Position numbers and translations under genes: made by a program. A model generated the notes under the pieces. That model was not told where the DNA came from. It ran no database searches and saw only the letters and a program-made list of their open reading frames with translations. This document shows, piece by piece, positions 50,492 to 58,747 of a stretch of DNA of 64,000 bases. Each line of letters starts with the position of its first letter. Within the stretch, counting starts at the first letter, position 1. This DNA is from Mycolicibacterium neoaurum (GTDB lineage Bacteria; Actinomycetota; Actinomycetes; Mycobacteriales; Mycobacteriaceae): assembly GCF_036946495.1 (NCBI RefSeq), contig NZ_JAQIIX010000001.1, positions 434,001 to 498,000 of the forward strand. Direction: 5' to 3'.

Positions 50492-51418
50492 TCATTGTGC
50501 AATCGCGTTCTGCAGACGTCTGCGCCACCACCGAATTCGTTCCGGATCCGTCACCGTGTACTCAGCAGGTAATTGCGGCGCCGGTGACATCGGCGCGACC
50601 GGTAAGAACCCCTCGACGGGGACCAGACTTCGTGACTCCGCGACGGGATCCGCAGCCACCACCAGGCCCGCACCCAGTTCGCAGGCATACGGCAGCGTCG
50701 GCAGCGCGCCGGCAAGAGCAACCCCGACCGCTGCACCGACGCTGGTCTGCTCGCCCGAGGTCACCACGCAGGGCAGGCCGCTGATCTCGGCGACGCGCAG
50801 TGCCCGCCGTGCACCGCCGAGAAGACCACAGTGCAGGATCGCGATATCGGCAAGGCCGCGCATCTCCAGATCGGGTGCAGCGGGGATGGCGATCGGCACA
50901 TCGACCAGGCGTCGTACGGTGCGCAGCTGCTCGTGGTCGGCACACGGGCGCGCGACGAACTCCAGGCCGGCGGCGGCGCGGTCCAGCGCCCTGATCGCAC
51001 TCACCGCGCTTTCGGCGTCCCAACGCTCCCGCGCATCGCACCGGATTTTCCCGTCGGGCCCCAGCGCCGCACGGACCGCCGCCACGCGATCGATGTCCTC
51101 ACCCGTCCCACCGTGTACCTCAACCGTGGCGGTGCGGCATCCCGATTCGACGACTTGCGCGTGGGCACGACCCGGGTCGACGGCACCGATGCCGACGGCG
51201 ACGGGGACGCGACCGCGCACGGCGTCCGGCCAGCCGACCGTGCCCACCTCGGTGGCGGCCGTGAGCCACCGTCCGAGCAGCTGATCGGGACAGTCGACAG
51301 GGGGGCTGAATTCGCCCCAGCCCTGCGGTCCCTCGAGCACCATGCCCTCGTGGGTGCCTCCGTCACGGAGCGGAACGGCGAACACCACGGCGGCCTCGAG
51401 GTCGATGAGGGTCTGCAC
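50492..51418 (-). CDS. Degenerate MenC-like enolase-superfamily protein
   Basis: A 308-residue protein aligning along its length with actinobacterial o-succinylbenzoate synthase (MenC), from GPQGWGEF to LPYACELGAGL and the C-terminal VEGFLPVAPM. Almost every catalytic residue is replaced: the Lys-x-Lys pair is Thr98/Glu100 (TATVEVHG), the second metal Glu is Ala156 (LEFVARPC), the Asp-Glu of ADES is Pro179-Ala180, and the acid/base Lys is His196 (AILHCGLLGG). Only the first metal Asp128 (RCDARERW) remains. It cannot be a normal MenC; a binding or new catalytic role is possible. It lies between an alkaline-phosphatase-superfamily gene (12-bp gap) and a P450 (4-bp gap). Confidence 0.8.
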   Translation of the reverse strand: MQTLIDLEAAVVFAVPLRDGGTHEGMVLEGPQGWGEFSPPVDCPDQLLGRWLTAATEVGTVGWPDAVRGRVPVAVGIGAVDPGRAHAQVVESGCRTATVEVHGGTGEDIDRVAAVRAALGPDGKIRCDARERWDAESAVSAIRALDRAAAGLEFVARPCADHEQLRTVRRLVDVPIAIPAAPDLEMRGLADIAILHCGLLGGARRALRVAEISGLPCVVTSGEQTSVGAAVGVALAGALPTLPYACELGAGLVVAADPVAESRSLVPVEGFLPVAPMSPAPQLPAEYTVTDPERIRWWRRRLQNAIAQ

Positions 51419-51430
51419 AAGCAGTGGACG

Positions 51431-52585
51431 CTAGTTGCCCGCGGCCGCAAAGGTGTACAACGGCACCAACATTTCCGCCGGCGTCAGCGAACCGTGATGG
51501 CCTAGCAGGTTCGATTGCATGGGTTCGGCACCGGAGCGGATCACGGCGCGGTCGGTATCGGAGACCACCACGACATCGCCGATGCGCGGCCCGACGCCCT
51601 CGCGCACGTTCGGCCCGAACCAACCGGCCGCGGTGACCTCGGCGCGCGTCAACACGGTGAAGTCGGGGCCCAACGTCTCGCGCCAGGTCGCGGCTACCTC
51701 GTCGGCCGCGCCGGGTTCGGTGTAGACGTGCCGGGCGCGTGGCTCACCGCCCAGCGTGCGCACACCGGTCTGCAGCACGGCTGTGTTGTCGAAGTCGACC
51801 GGGTCGGCGACCTGCACCATGCCGTGGTCGGCGGTGACGATCAGCGCCGATCCGGCCGGCAGCCGTTCGGCGATCAGTCTGATCGTGAGGTCGATCTGCT
51901 GCAGTTCCAGCGCCCAGGATTCCGAGTGTGGACCACGCACATGGCCGGTCATGTCGAGGTCGCCGTGATAGGCGTAGACCAGCGTCCGGTCGGCAGCCGA
52001 CAGCGCCGTCAGCACCCCGTCGACGAGGTCGCCCGAGGAGAAGGTCGGCCGGAAGTCTCCGCCGCGAAGCGCCGCCCGCGTCAGCCCGGAGCCCGCCTGA
52101 TAAGTCGGTGCCACCTGGGTCACCACCACACCGTCTGCGGCCGCCCGCTCGAAGACGGTCCGCGATGGCTGGAACTGCTCGGGGACGAGTCTTTTGAGCA
52201 GATCGACCTTGGGCCCCTGACCCATCAACCCCCACTTCAGCGGATTCATCAAGCGGTCGTGACCGGGCACGGAAAGCAGATAGCCGACCAAACCGTGCTC
52301 CCCCGACGGCAGGCCGGTGCCCAGCGACGCCAGGCTGGCGACCGTCGTGCTGGGAAAGCCCGCGGTCAGCGAACGGTCCGGCCGGGTGGCCAGCAGCGGA
52401 GCGACGTCTCCGCGGGCCGCCACCAACTCGCTACCCATGCCGTCGATCAGCAGGACGGCGACCCGTCGCACCTCACCCAGATCCAGACCGATCCGGTCGT
52501 ACTCCCCGGCCACACCGAGAACCCCGAGCACGGACGGAAGAAGGTCTGCCAGGGCGCCGGTGCCGTAGCGCGGGGAGACGAACAT
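51431..52585 (-). CDS. Alkaline phosphatase superfamily (nucleotide pyrophosphatase/phosphodiesterase-like) protein
   Basis: A 384-residue protein with the NPP fold: VAVLLIDGMGSEL (metal Asp), GFPSTTVASLASLGTG with the nucleophile Thr, YHGDLDMTGHVRGPHS and VTADHGMVQV for the second metal set, and a final LLGHHGSLTPAEM His. Members hydrolyse phosphodiesters or pyrophosphates. No signal peptide is present, so it is cytoplasmic. ATG at 52585 is fixed by a TAGTCT -10 box six bases upstream, part of a bidirectional promoter. It heads a unit with the MenC-like and P450 genes. Confidence 0.88.
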   Translation of the reverse strand: MFVSPRYGTGALADLLPSVLGVLGVAGEYDRIGLDLGEVRRVAVLLIDGMGSELVAARGDVAPLLATRPDRSLTAGFPSTTVASLASLGTGLPSGEHGLVGYLLSVPGHDRLMNPLKWGLMGQGPKVDLLKRLVPEQFQPSRTVFERAAADGVVVTQVAPTYQAGSGLTRAALRGGDFRPTFSSGDLVDGVLTALSAADRTLVYAYHGDLDMTGHVRGPHSESWALELQQIDLTIRLIAERLPAGSALIVTADHGMVQVADPVDFDNTAVLQTGVRTLGGEPRARHVYTEPGAADEVAATWRETLGPDFTVLTRAEVTAAGWFGPNVREGVGPRIGDVVVVSDTDRAVIRSGAEPMQSNLLGHHGSLTPAEMLVPLYTFAAAGN

Positions 52586-52591
52586 GCCGCC

Positions 52592-52601
52592 AGACTAGGC
52601 T
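52592..52601. promoter_or_regulatory. Overlapping bidirectional -10 boxes
   Basis: Only 22 bp separate the divergent ATGs at 52585 and 52608. TAGTCT on the minus strand (52597-52592) and TAGGCT on the plus strand (52596-52601) overlap by two bases, and each is followed by exactly six bases and then ATG. Both genes would be leaderless and their promoters mutually exclusive at any moment. Confidence 0.75.
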
Positions 52602-52607
52602 TGCCCC

Positions 52608-53267
52608 ATGTCGAGCGTGCTGACGGTCAACATCGCCCACCCCATGACCAATCCCGATCACAAGAAGAAGCCGACCGGCATCGACAAACGCCCGACCGAC
52701 GATGCGGTCACCGTGCGAGCCCCCGGCCCGATGCGCGGCGGTCTCGGCAGCGGCCTGGTCGGCGATCTGGTCAGCGAACAGAAGTATCACGGCGGTGACG
52801 ACCAAGCGGTGTATGCCTACGCCCGGGAAGATCTGGACTTCTGGGAGCGCGAACTCGGCCGCGATATCGGCAACGGCGCCTTCGGCGAGAATCTCACCAC
52901 GGCGGGCATCGACGTCACCAACGCGCTCGTCGGTGAACGCTGGCGCATCGGCACCGACGGTCTCGTCCTGGAGGTGACTCGTCCCCGCACACCGTGCCGG
53001 ACCTTCTCGGCGTGGCTGGACATCGAGGGCTGGATCAAGACATTCACCCGCAAGGGTGCGCCCGGGGCGTATCTGCGCGTCATCTCGCCGGGGGCGGTAC
53101 GCGGGGGCGACGCCATCGAGATCATCGATCGACCGGACCATGACGTGACGATAGGGACCGTCTTTCGGGCGATGACGACGAAGCCCGGCCTGTGGCCCGC
53201 CCTGCTCGCGGCCGACGCCCTGCCGGATCCGCTGAAGGAAAAGGCCCGCCGCAGAGCCGGGGTGTGA
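52608..53267 (+). CDS. MOSC domain protein (YiiM-like)
   Basis: A 219-residue protein with a MOSC beta-barrel: KKPTGIDKRPTDDAVTVRAPGP, KYHGGDDQAVYAYAREDLDFWERELGR, GAFGENLTTAGIDV and LEVTRPRTPCRTFSAWL, where the conserved Cys is the sulfur- or molybdenum-binding residue. YiiM-like proteins reduce N-hydroxylated compounds with a Mo cofactor. A short C-terminal helical extension is present. The start is fixed by the TAGGCT box six bases before ATG. It shares a bidirectional promoter with the phosphodiesterase/MenC-like/P450 unit. Confidence 0.88.
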   Translation: MSSVLTVNIAHPMTNPDHKKKPTGIDKRPTDDAVTVRAPGPMRGGLGSGLVGDLVSEQKYHGGDDQAVYAYAREDLDFWERELGRDIGNGAFGENLTTAGIDVTNALVGERWRIGTDGLVLEVTRPRTPCRTFSAWLDIEGWIKTFTRKGAPGAYLRVISPGAVRGGDAIEIIDRPDHDVTIGTVFRAMTTKPGLWPALLAADALPDPLKEKARRRAGV

Positions 53268-53268
53268 A

Positions 53269-53985
53269 TCAGCGTCGTGGCGTCAGCTGCGCACCCATCA
53301 GGCGGGCGATCTTGTCGGCAAGGTAAAGGTGTCCCGCATCGGTGGGATGCACGCCGTCGGGGGCGATCAGATCGGGGCGGCCGACGAACCAGCCCTCGGC
53401 GATCGGATCGACGAATCGCGCGCCTGCCGATCGGGCCACCACGGCCAGTGCATCCCGGATGCGCAGCACTTCCACCGGCACGTCGGCAGTCGGCCAGGGC
53501 GGTCCGATGACCAGGAGGCGGGCCGCCGGTGCGATCCCGCGCACCAGGGCGAAGGCATTGCGTGCCTGATCGACGACATCGGTGACCGGCACCGGTTGGT
53601 CGTTGCGCGATCCGAAGAACACCACCAACCGATCATCTGGCTGGACAGCGCGCGTCGTGAGATCCCAGAACAGGCTGCCGCGGTCGCCCCGCACGCCATA
53701 GCCTGCCCGACCCTCGGCCGCGACATCGGCGACGACGGGCCTGCCCTGGGCAGCCAGCAACTGCCAGGCCTGGGCCGGCCACCCCGCCGCACCTATCCCG
53801 CCCCAATCGGTCCCGTTGGTGTACGAGTCACCGATGACCGCAACCCGGCTCAACGGTGTTTCCACCGACAGCGGTCGCGCGTCGATGCGGGCGCCCGGCG
53901 TCACGAGGCATGCGAGCATCACCATCACCGCCGCCATGGCGGACAACGGCAGGCCGGGGCGCCGCGGCGCGTCTGTCATGATCAT
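53269..53985 (-). CDS. SGNH-type secreted esterase
   Basis: A 238-residue protein with an N-terminal signal or anchor helix (LPLSAMAAVMVMLACLVTPGARIDA), then SGNH blocks: AVIGDSYTNG (block I Ser), GYGVRG (block II Gly), VVFFGSRNDQ (block III Asn) and DLIAPDGVHPTDAGH (block V Asp-His). It would act in the periplasm on an acyl or acetyl ester, possibly of cell-wall sugars. Start may be ATG 53985 or 53979. It follows the acyltransferase 3 gene by 70 bp on the same strand, suggesting transfer and removal of the same acyl group. Confidence 0.85.
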   Translation of the reverse strand: MIMTDAPRRPGLPLSAMAAVMVMLACLVTPGARIDARPLSVETPLSRVAVIGDSYTNGTDWGGIGAAGWPAQAWQLLAAQGRPVVADVAAEGRAGYGVRGDRGSLFWDLTTRAVQPDDRLVVFFGSRNDQPVPVTDVVDQARNAFALVRGIAPAARLLVIGPPWPTADVPVEVLRIRDALAVVARSAGARFVDPIAEGWFVGRPDLIAPDGVHPTDAGHLYLADKIARLMGAQLTPRR

Positions 53986-54055
53986 CGGCGGCGAGCTTAC
54001 TCGACGAACCCGTGAGAAACCCTGCCGCACACAGCCATTGGGGCCACTTGGCGGG

Positions 54056-55234
54056 TCATGCCGACAGCCGGGTCTCGGAGTCCACCGCGTGCACACTGGC
54101 GGCAGCCTTCTTTCTGCCGACCATCCGACGCATCCATATCCTGGCCGGCTCCTCTACCACGTGATACAGCGCCGCCGATGCCATCAGCGTGATGACGAAC
54201 ACCGCGACCAGCCACCACACGCCACCGGGTCCGGCCATCGTCAGTTCGAACTGCTTGGCCGCCCAGATCCAGGCGGTGTGGACCAGCTCGTGGACCATGT
54301 ACAGGCTGAACGAGATCTGCCCGCCGTAGATCAGGATGCGGTGCGAGAGCAGCCATGGCAGCGTGCCCGCACCGATCGACAGGGTGACCACCAGCGGCAC
54401 GAACAGCAGGTCGACGACTCCCCCGCTGTCGATCACACCGGGGAATGGATGCGCGTCCAACCAGTACAGGCTGCCGATGATCGTGGCGACCAGCGCGATG
54501 GATGCCAGCCCCGCCGCTGTCCGGGCCCGGTCGCTGGGGTACAGCCGGCGCACCGCCGCGCAGGCGATGACTCCGGCGGTGAACTGCATCAGGATGCGGG
54601 GCAACCAGCTCCACGGGGTGTAGAACTGTCCGCTGGCCAGCAGGAACATCACGGGCGGCAGGGTGGCCGCAAAGGACAACAGCAGCAAGCTGCGCGCCCT
54701 GGTGGCCGCGGCCATCCGGAACACCACCAACGCCAGGAAACCGAAGATCAGGTAGGCCAGCCACTCGGCGCTGATCGACCACGCCGGGCCGTTCCAGCTG
54801 GAGCCGTCGAAGTACGGCTGATACCACAGCTGCACGAGGAACAGCTGGCGCAGATAACTGGTGGCGGTCAGGGTGTCGGCCACTTCGGAAGGGAAACGCC
54901 CGACGTAAAGGGTGAAGATGATCCACAGGGCGGCCAGGTGCAAGGTGACCAGATAGACCGGCCACACCCTGGCCAACCGCATCCACAGGAAGTGCAGAGT
55001 GTCGCGGGTCGACCAGGTCGGCCCCATTCGATCCAGGTAATTCCAGGCCAGGACGAAACCGCTGAGGATGAAGAAGAGGTCGACGCCCTGCGCGCCACTG
55101 TTGAGTATCGGCGCCAATGCGGTGTTGACGTCGGGTATCGACTCGGCCAGCAGCGGGCGGAAATGGAACAACACGACCCAGATGGCGGCGAAGAGGCGAA
55201 GGCCGGTGAGGGCCTTGATTTCTCCGCTACGCAC
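54056..55234 (-). CDS. Acyltransferase 3 family membrane protein
   Basis: A 392-residue integral membrane O-acyltransferase (OafA/YrhL-like): EIKALTGLRLFAAIWVVLFHFRPLL with the catalytic-region His in the first helix, FFILSGFVLAWNY, and about ten hydrophobic helices through VEEPARIWMRR at the C-terminus. It moves acetyl or succinyl groups onto surface glycans or lipids. GTG at 55234 starts directly before the conserved helix. The downstream SGNH esterase gene probably forms a pair with it. Confidence 0.92.
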   Translation of the reverse strand: MRSGEIKALTGLRLFAAIWVVLFHFRPLLAESIPDVNTALAPILNSGAQGVDLFFILSGFVLAWNYLDRMGPTWSTRDTLHFLWMRLARVWPVYLVTLHLAALWIIFTLYVGRFPSEVADTLTATSYLRQLFLVQLWYQPYFDGSSWNGPAWSISAEWLAYLIFGFLALVVFRMAAATRARSLLLLSFAATLPPVMFLLASGQFYTPWSWLPRILMQFTAGVIACAAVRRLYPSDRARTAAGLASIALVATIIGSLYWLDAHPFPGVIDSGGVVDLLFVPLVVTLSIGAGTLPWLLSHRILIYGGQISFSLYMVHELVHTAWIWAAKQFELTMAGPGGVWWLVAVFVITLMASAALYHVVEEPARIWMRRMVGRKKAAASVHAVDSETRLSA

Positions 55235-55394
55235 GACACTCTTTTCGCGTTCCGATTACCTCGCGCTCCCGCGCACTGCCCGGGCGGACCGTTCTCCCCG
55301 AGGTCCCTACTTCCGGCTCACGCAGAATAACAGCGCTTCGGGCCACCGTGCGGTAGGGCGAATTCGCGTCGTGGGATCAGCAGTCTGTGTCGGG

Positions 55395-55931
55395 CTATGG
55401 CGCTGGAGCTGGCGCTGGTGCGGGAGCCGGGGGCTTGTTGGCCTCGTACTGCTGGGCATTGCGGTTGAGCGAGTCGAGATAACCGCGGACCTGCAGTCCG
55501 GCAAGTAGCGGACCCATGCCCGGTGCCGGCGGCGGCTGATTGGTCAGCGTCCACGCCTGGCACTCGGTGGTCTTGAACACACCATCGGTCGGCAGGATCT
55601 GGACGACCTGGGGCTGTTTGGTGAACGCACGGTCGAGGGTCTCGCCCTGTTCGGCACCCTCGGCGGCCGGCGCCATCCGCCGCCAGGAACAGGTGCCGTC
55701 GGGGAAGGGTCCCGCCGAGGCGTACACACCGGGAACGATATCGACGCCGACCCGATAAGAGCCGTCCTTGTCGATGACGGTCGCCGGTGCCGGAGCGGGA
55801 TCGGCGGCGGGTGCGGCCGGGTCCGCGGGGGCCGGGTTCGGCGCCGGCGGTTCGGCCGCCGCAATACCGGCGGAGGCCATCGCAGCCACCGCCAAGACCG
55901 CACCGAGCATCGCCGGGTTCCTCAAAGCCAT
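55395..55931 (-). CDS. Secreted Pro/Ala-rich protein of unknown function
   Basis: A 178-residue exported protein: signal peptide MALRNPAMLGAVLAVAAMA with cleavage near IAAAEP, a Pro/Ala linker, a more ordered domain (YRVGVDIVPGVYASAGPFPDGTCSWRRMAP, TKQPQVVQILPTDGVFKTTECQAW) with two Cys that could bond, and a C-terminal PAPAPAPAPAP tail. I recognise the domain as a common mycobacterial secreted type but know no function. The ATG at 55931 gives a standard signal peptide. Confidence 0.7.
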   Translation of the reverse strand: MALRNPAMLGAVLAVAAMASAGIAAAEPPAPNPAPADPAAPAADPAPAPATVIDKDGSYRVGVDIVPGVYASAGPFPDGTCSWRRMAPAAEGAEQGETLDRAFTKQPQVVQILPTDGVFKTTECQAWTLTNQPPPAPGMGPLLAGLQVRGYLDSLNRNAQQYEANKPPAPAPAPAPAP

Positions 55932-56249
55932 GACACCCAGAATAAGCGCGCAGACGCAGCCGATGAAACGCGTGGCGCGACGCACCTGCCCGTCGACGTT
56001 GCAGGATGCGGCAGATCGCCAGTGGCTCTTCGATTTTCGGGCTTACCCCCGACAGCGCGGACCCCCGGGCCGCAGCAGCGTAGTGGAGTTTGCGACAAGT
56101 TGCCATGGAGTCGAAAAACAAGGCGTCAAGCAGTGCATTGGAGAACCGACACGGCGCGCAATTGTGACGTGAACTGCGACTTTTCAAGCCTGTGTTGGGT
56201 GTCACAGGATTTTGCCTGCTTACAAAATGCTCTGTTAGCGTCCGACGCC
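55932..56249. promoter_or_regulatory. 318-bp divergent intergenic region
   Basis: It separates two divergent exported-protein genes. From about 56080 to 56250 it is unusually A/T-rich for this chromosome. TAGCGT at 56236-56241 is a possible -10 box eight bases before the NlpC/P60 ATG. I see no riboswitch or clear palindrome. Confidence 0.5.
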
Positions 56250-56771
56250 ATGTTTGCTGTAGCTTCACTTTTGGCGCTCGTTGGCCAGGTGTCGGGAACG
56301 CCGTACATCGTGGGTGGGGACTCCCCCGCCGGTACAGATTGCTCGGGACTCGCATCGTGGGTGAGTAATGCCGCGACGAATCGGCCGGTGTTCGGCGATC
56401 GGTTCGATACCGGCAACCAGGAGAGCGCGCTGCTGGCTCGCGGGTTCAAGTACGGCACTCAGCCCGGCGCCCTGGTGATCGGCTGGAACAGCGGTCACAC
56501 CGCCGTGACCCTGCCGGACGGGACCGCGGTGTCCTCCGGCGAAGGCGGCGGAGTCAAGATCGGCGGCGGTGGCGCCTACCAGCCGCAATTCACCAAGCAC
56601 ATGTATCTGCCGGTCGAGGAGATCGCTCCGCCGCCGCCCGCGCCCGGCACACCGCCGCCGCCTGCGCCCCAGCCTCCCGCGCCGGTAGCCTTCGTGCCGC
56701 CTCCGCCAGGACAGCTCCCTCCCGTGGCACCCCCGCCCGCGGTGCCGCCGCCGCCCGGCGTTCCGGTCTAG
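56250..56771 (+). CDS. NlpC/P60-fold protein with Pro-rich tail
   Basis: A 173-residue protein with a compact C40 peptidase domain: GTPYIVGGDSPAGTDCSGLASWVSNAA with the catalytic Cys and GWNSGHTAVTLPDGTAVSS with His, then a C-terminal Pro-rich tail (residues ~130-173). Unlike RipD, both residues are intact. The hydrophobic N-terminus (FAVASLLALVG) is too short for a normal signal peptide, and the domain resembles endopeptidase modules of phage tape-measure proteins. Family members cut peptide stems of peptidoglycan. It converges with an MFS gene. Confidence 0.78.
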   Translation: MFAVASLLALVGQVSGTPYIVGGDSPAGTDCSGLASWVSNAATNRPVFGDRFDTGNQESALLARGFKYGTQPGALVIGWNSGHTAVTLPDGTAVSSGEGGGVKIGGGGAYQPQFTKHMYLPVEEIAPPPPAPGTPPPPAPQPPAPVAFVPPPPGQLPPVAPPPAVPPPPGVPV

Positions 56772-56778
56772 GCAAGAC

Positions 56779-58026
56779 TCAGACGTAGCGGGGACGGCCC
56801 GCCAATGCGCCCAACACCATCTGCACGACATACACCGTCATGACCATGACCCAGGGCACCGTCCACCCACCGCTCGTCTCGTGGAGCAGCCCGAAGAGGA
56901 ATGGACCGACCCCGGCCAGCAGATAGCCCAATCCCTGCACCATCCCGGACAACCGAGCGGTGTCCGCGGCGGTCCGCGAGCGCAGACCGATCACCGCGAG
57001 CGCAAGTGAGAACACGCTCATCCCCAGGCCGAGCAGGACCGTCCACAGCAGTGGCGCCGCCATCGGCGCGAGGGTCAGTCCGAGCACACCACCGAAACCG
57101 AGCAATCCGAGGCCGACGATCCAACCGCTCTGACTGGCCCGCCGGGCAGCCATCGGTGCCACCACGATGCTGATCGGTACGGCGATCACCGCGTTGAGGC
57201 CCAGCAGCAGTCCGGCATCGGATTTACTCATCCCGTGGTCGATGAAGACCTGGGGCAGCCAGCCCATCACGATGTACGCCAGGCATGACTGGCACCCGAA
57301 GAATCCGGTGATGGTCCAGGCCAATCTGTTCCGCAGCATCGACCGCGGCCGTGCCGCCGCGGTGGTCGGTGTAGCGGCAGCCGCCCGCGCATGATGCCCA
57401 CGGATGGCCAGCACCCAGAAGACCAGCGCCGCGGCGGCCAGGCCCGCCCACGCACCGAGCGCAGGCCGCCAGCCGCCGAACAGGTCGTCCAGCGGCGGCG
57501 TAACGGCCGAACCCGCAGCGCCACCACCCTGCAGTGCCGCCGTGTAGATACCGGTCATCAGACCGATCCGGGCGGGGAAGGACTCTTTGATCACGACGGG
57601 GATCAAGACGTTGATCAAGGCGATCCCGGCCGTGGCCACCAGGGTGCCGCCGATGACCACCGCCGGCCCGTCGACGACACGGAGCACCAGTCCGCCGATC
57701 AGAACGCCGAGTGCCGCGGTGATGGCGTGGCCCAATCCGATCCGACGCGCCAGATGCGGCGCGGTCAACCCCGCCAGCGCAAAACACAACCCTGGCAACG
57801 TCGTGAGCAGCCCTGCCCACAACGCCGATGTACCCAGCTCGCCGCGCATGTCCGCGAGTAGTGGCCCCACACTCGTGATGGCCGGCCGCAGGTTCGCCGC
57901 CGTCAGCACGACCGCCGCCATCAGCAATACGCCGCCGGCGACCACCTCGGCCGGACGCGGGTCGACCGGACCGTCGAGGTCCACGTCCCGGCCGTCCAGG
58001 GTCTGCGGGTGGCGGCTGTGGTTCAT
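56779..58026 (-). CDS. MFS transporter, CynX/NimT-like
   Basis: A 415-residue twelve-helix transporter of the cyanate/2-nitroimidazole (CynX/NimT) group: VVLTAANLRPAITSVGPLLADMRGELG, GLTAPHLARRIGLG, NVLIPVVIKESFPARIGLMTGIYTAALQGG and QSCLAYIVMGWLPQVFIDHG are family patterns. It likely exports a small organic solute. The ATG at 58026 is preferred over 58047, because the latter lies within the palindromic operator. It is divergent from a FadR/GntR regulator, the probable controller. Confidence 0.9.
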   Translation of the reverse strand: MNHSRHPQTLDGRDVDLDGPVDPRPAEVVAGGVLLMAAVVLTAANLRPAITSVGPLLADMRGELGTSALWAGLLTTLPGLCFALAGLTAPHLARRIGLGHAITAALGVLIGGLVLRVVDGPAVVIGGTLVATAGIALINVLIPVVIKESFPARIGLMTGIYTAALQGGGAAGSAVTPPLDDLFGGWRPALGAWAGLAAAALVFWVLAIRGHHARAAAATPTTAAARPRSMLRNRLAWTITGFFGCQSCLAYIVMGWLPQVFIDHGMSKSDAGLLLGLNAVIAVPISIVVAPMAARRASQSGWIVGLGLLGFGGVLGLTLAPMAAPLLWTVLLGLGMSVFSLALAVIGLRSRTAADTARLSGMVQGLGYLLAGVGPFLFGLLHETSGGWTVPWVMVMTVYVVQMVLGALAGRPRYV

Positions 58027-58044
58027 CTGCACTAGGTTGCCATA

Positions 58045-58061
58045 CATCCGATGATTGGATG
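58045..58061. promoter_or_regulatory. GntR/FadR-type operator
   Basis: CATCCGATGATTGGATG is a 17-bp palindrome around a central G with one mismatched pair. It lies between the divergent MFS and FadR-type genes, 18 bp before the MFS ATG at 58026 and 13 bp before the GTG at 58075. Confidence 0.7.
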
Positions 58062-58074
58062 AAAGGGGTTTCGC

Positions 58075-58743
58075 GTGCCGCTGGCATCGACGCGCCGGAC
58101 GGGTCTGGTCGACCAGGCCATCGAGCAGCTGCGCAGCTCAGTGGCCACCGGCGAGTGGCCGGTGAACGCGAAGATCCCTACTGAGCCGGAGCTTGCACAG
58201 TCCCTCGGAGTGGGACGCAACACCGTCCGGGAAGCCGTCCGTGCCCTTGCTCACAGTGGAATCTTCGAGGTCCGCCAGGGTGACGGCACCTACGTGCGGG
58301 CCACCAGCGAGGTCTCCGGAGCCCTGCACAGGTTGTGCGGTACGGAACTGCGCGACGTGCTCCAGGTGCGGCGATGCCTGGAGGTGGAGGCTGCCCGGCT
58401 GGCCGCCACCGCGCGCACGGCCGAGGATCTGGACACGTTGTGGCAGCTGTGGGAGCAAACCGAGCAGCTGCGCGGCGAAGACCGGTACGAGGAGTTCGCC
58501 CGTGCGGATGCCGACCTGCACTTCGCGATCGTGCGCAGCGCGCATAACGCGGTGCTGACCGAGCTGTACCGCGGGCTGACCGAAGTCGTCCTGGCAAGTG
58601 TGGTCACCAGTACCGGGAATCTCGGCGAGAGCCCACAGCATCGCGGGCTGATCCAGGCCATCGCCGACAGCGACGAGGCACTGGCGAGCAGGGAGGCCGG
58701 CGGCTTTCTCGACGAGTTACTCGACCGGCTCCCGGAGCAGTAG
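58075..58743 (+). CDS. GntR family regulator, FadR/FCD type
   Basis: A 222-residue regulator: winged helix GLVDQAIEQLRSSVATGEWPVNAKIPTEPELAQSLGVGRNTVREAVRALAHSGIFEVRQGDGTYV (the GntR signature), then an all-helical FCD domain with a metal-site pattern (DADLHFAIVRSAHNAVL, SPQHRGLIQAIADSD). GTG at 58075 follows AAAGGGG. It faces the CynX/NimT-like MFS gene across the palindrome, and probably represses it until a carboxylate ligand binds. Confidence 0.92.
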   Translation: MPLASTRRTGLVDQAIEQLRSSVATGEWPVNAKIPTEPELAQSLGVGRNTVREAVRALAHSGIFEVRQGDGTYVRATSEVSGALHRLCGTELRDVLQVRRCLEVEAARLAATARTAEDLDTLWQLWEQTEQLRGEDRYEEFARADADLHFAIVRSAHNAVLTELYRGLTEVVLASVVTSTGNLGESPQHRGLIQAIADSDEALASREAGGFLDELLDRLPEQ

Positions 58744-58747
58744 CCGA

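Noticed and set aside
49093..50784. 563-codon plus-strand frame
   Set aside because: It overlaps the 13E12 gene end and lies antisense to the P450 gene, which has all its motifs on the other strand.
53816..55330. 504-codon plus-strand frame
   Set aside because: It is antisense to the SGNH and acyltransferase genes, and rich in His/Arg/Gln repeats without any domain.
55932..56249. Cyclic di-AMP (ydaO) riboswitch upstream of the NlpC/P60 gene
   Set aside because: Known before some mycobacterial wall-hydrolase genes, but the conserved core elements are not visible here or before 63126.
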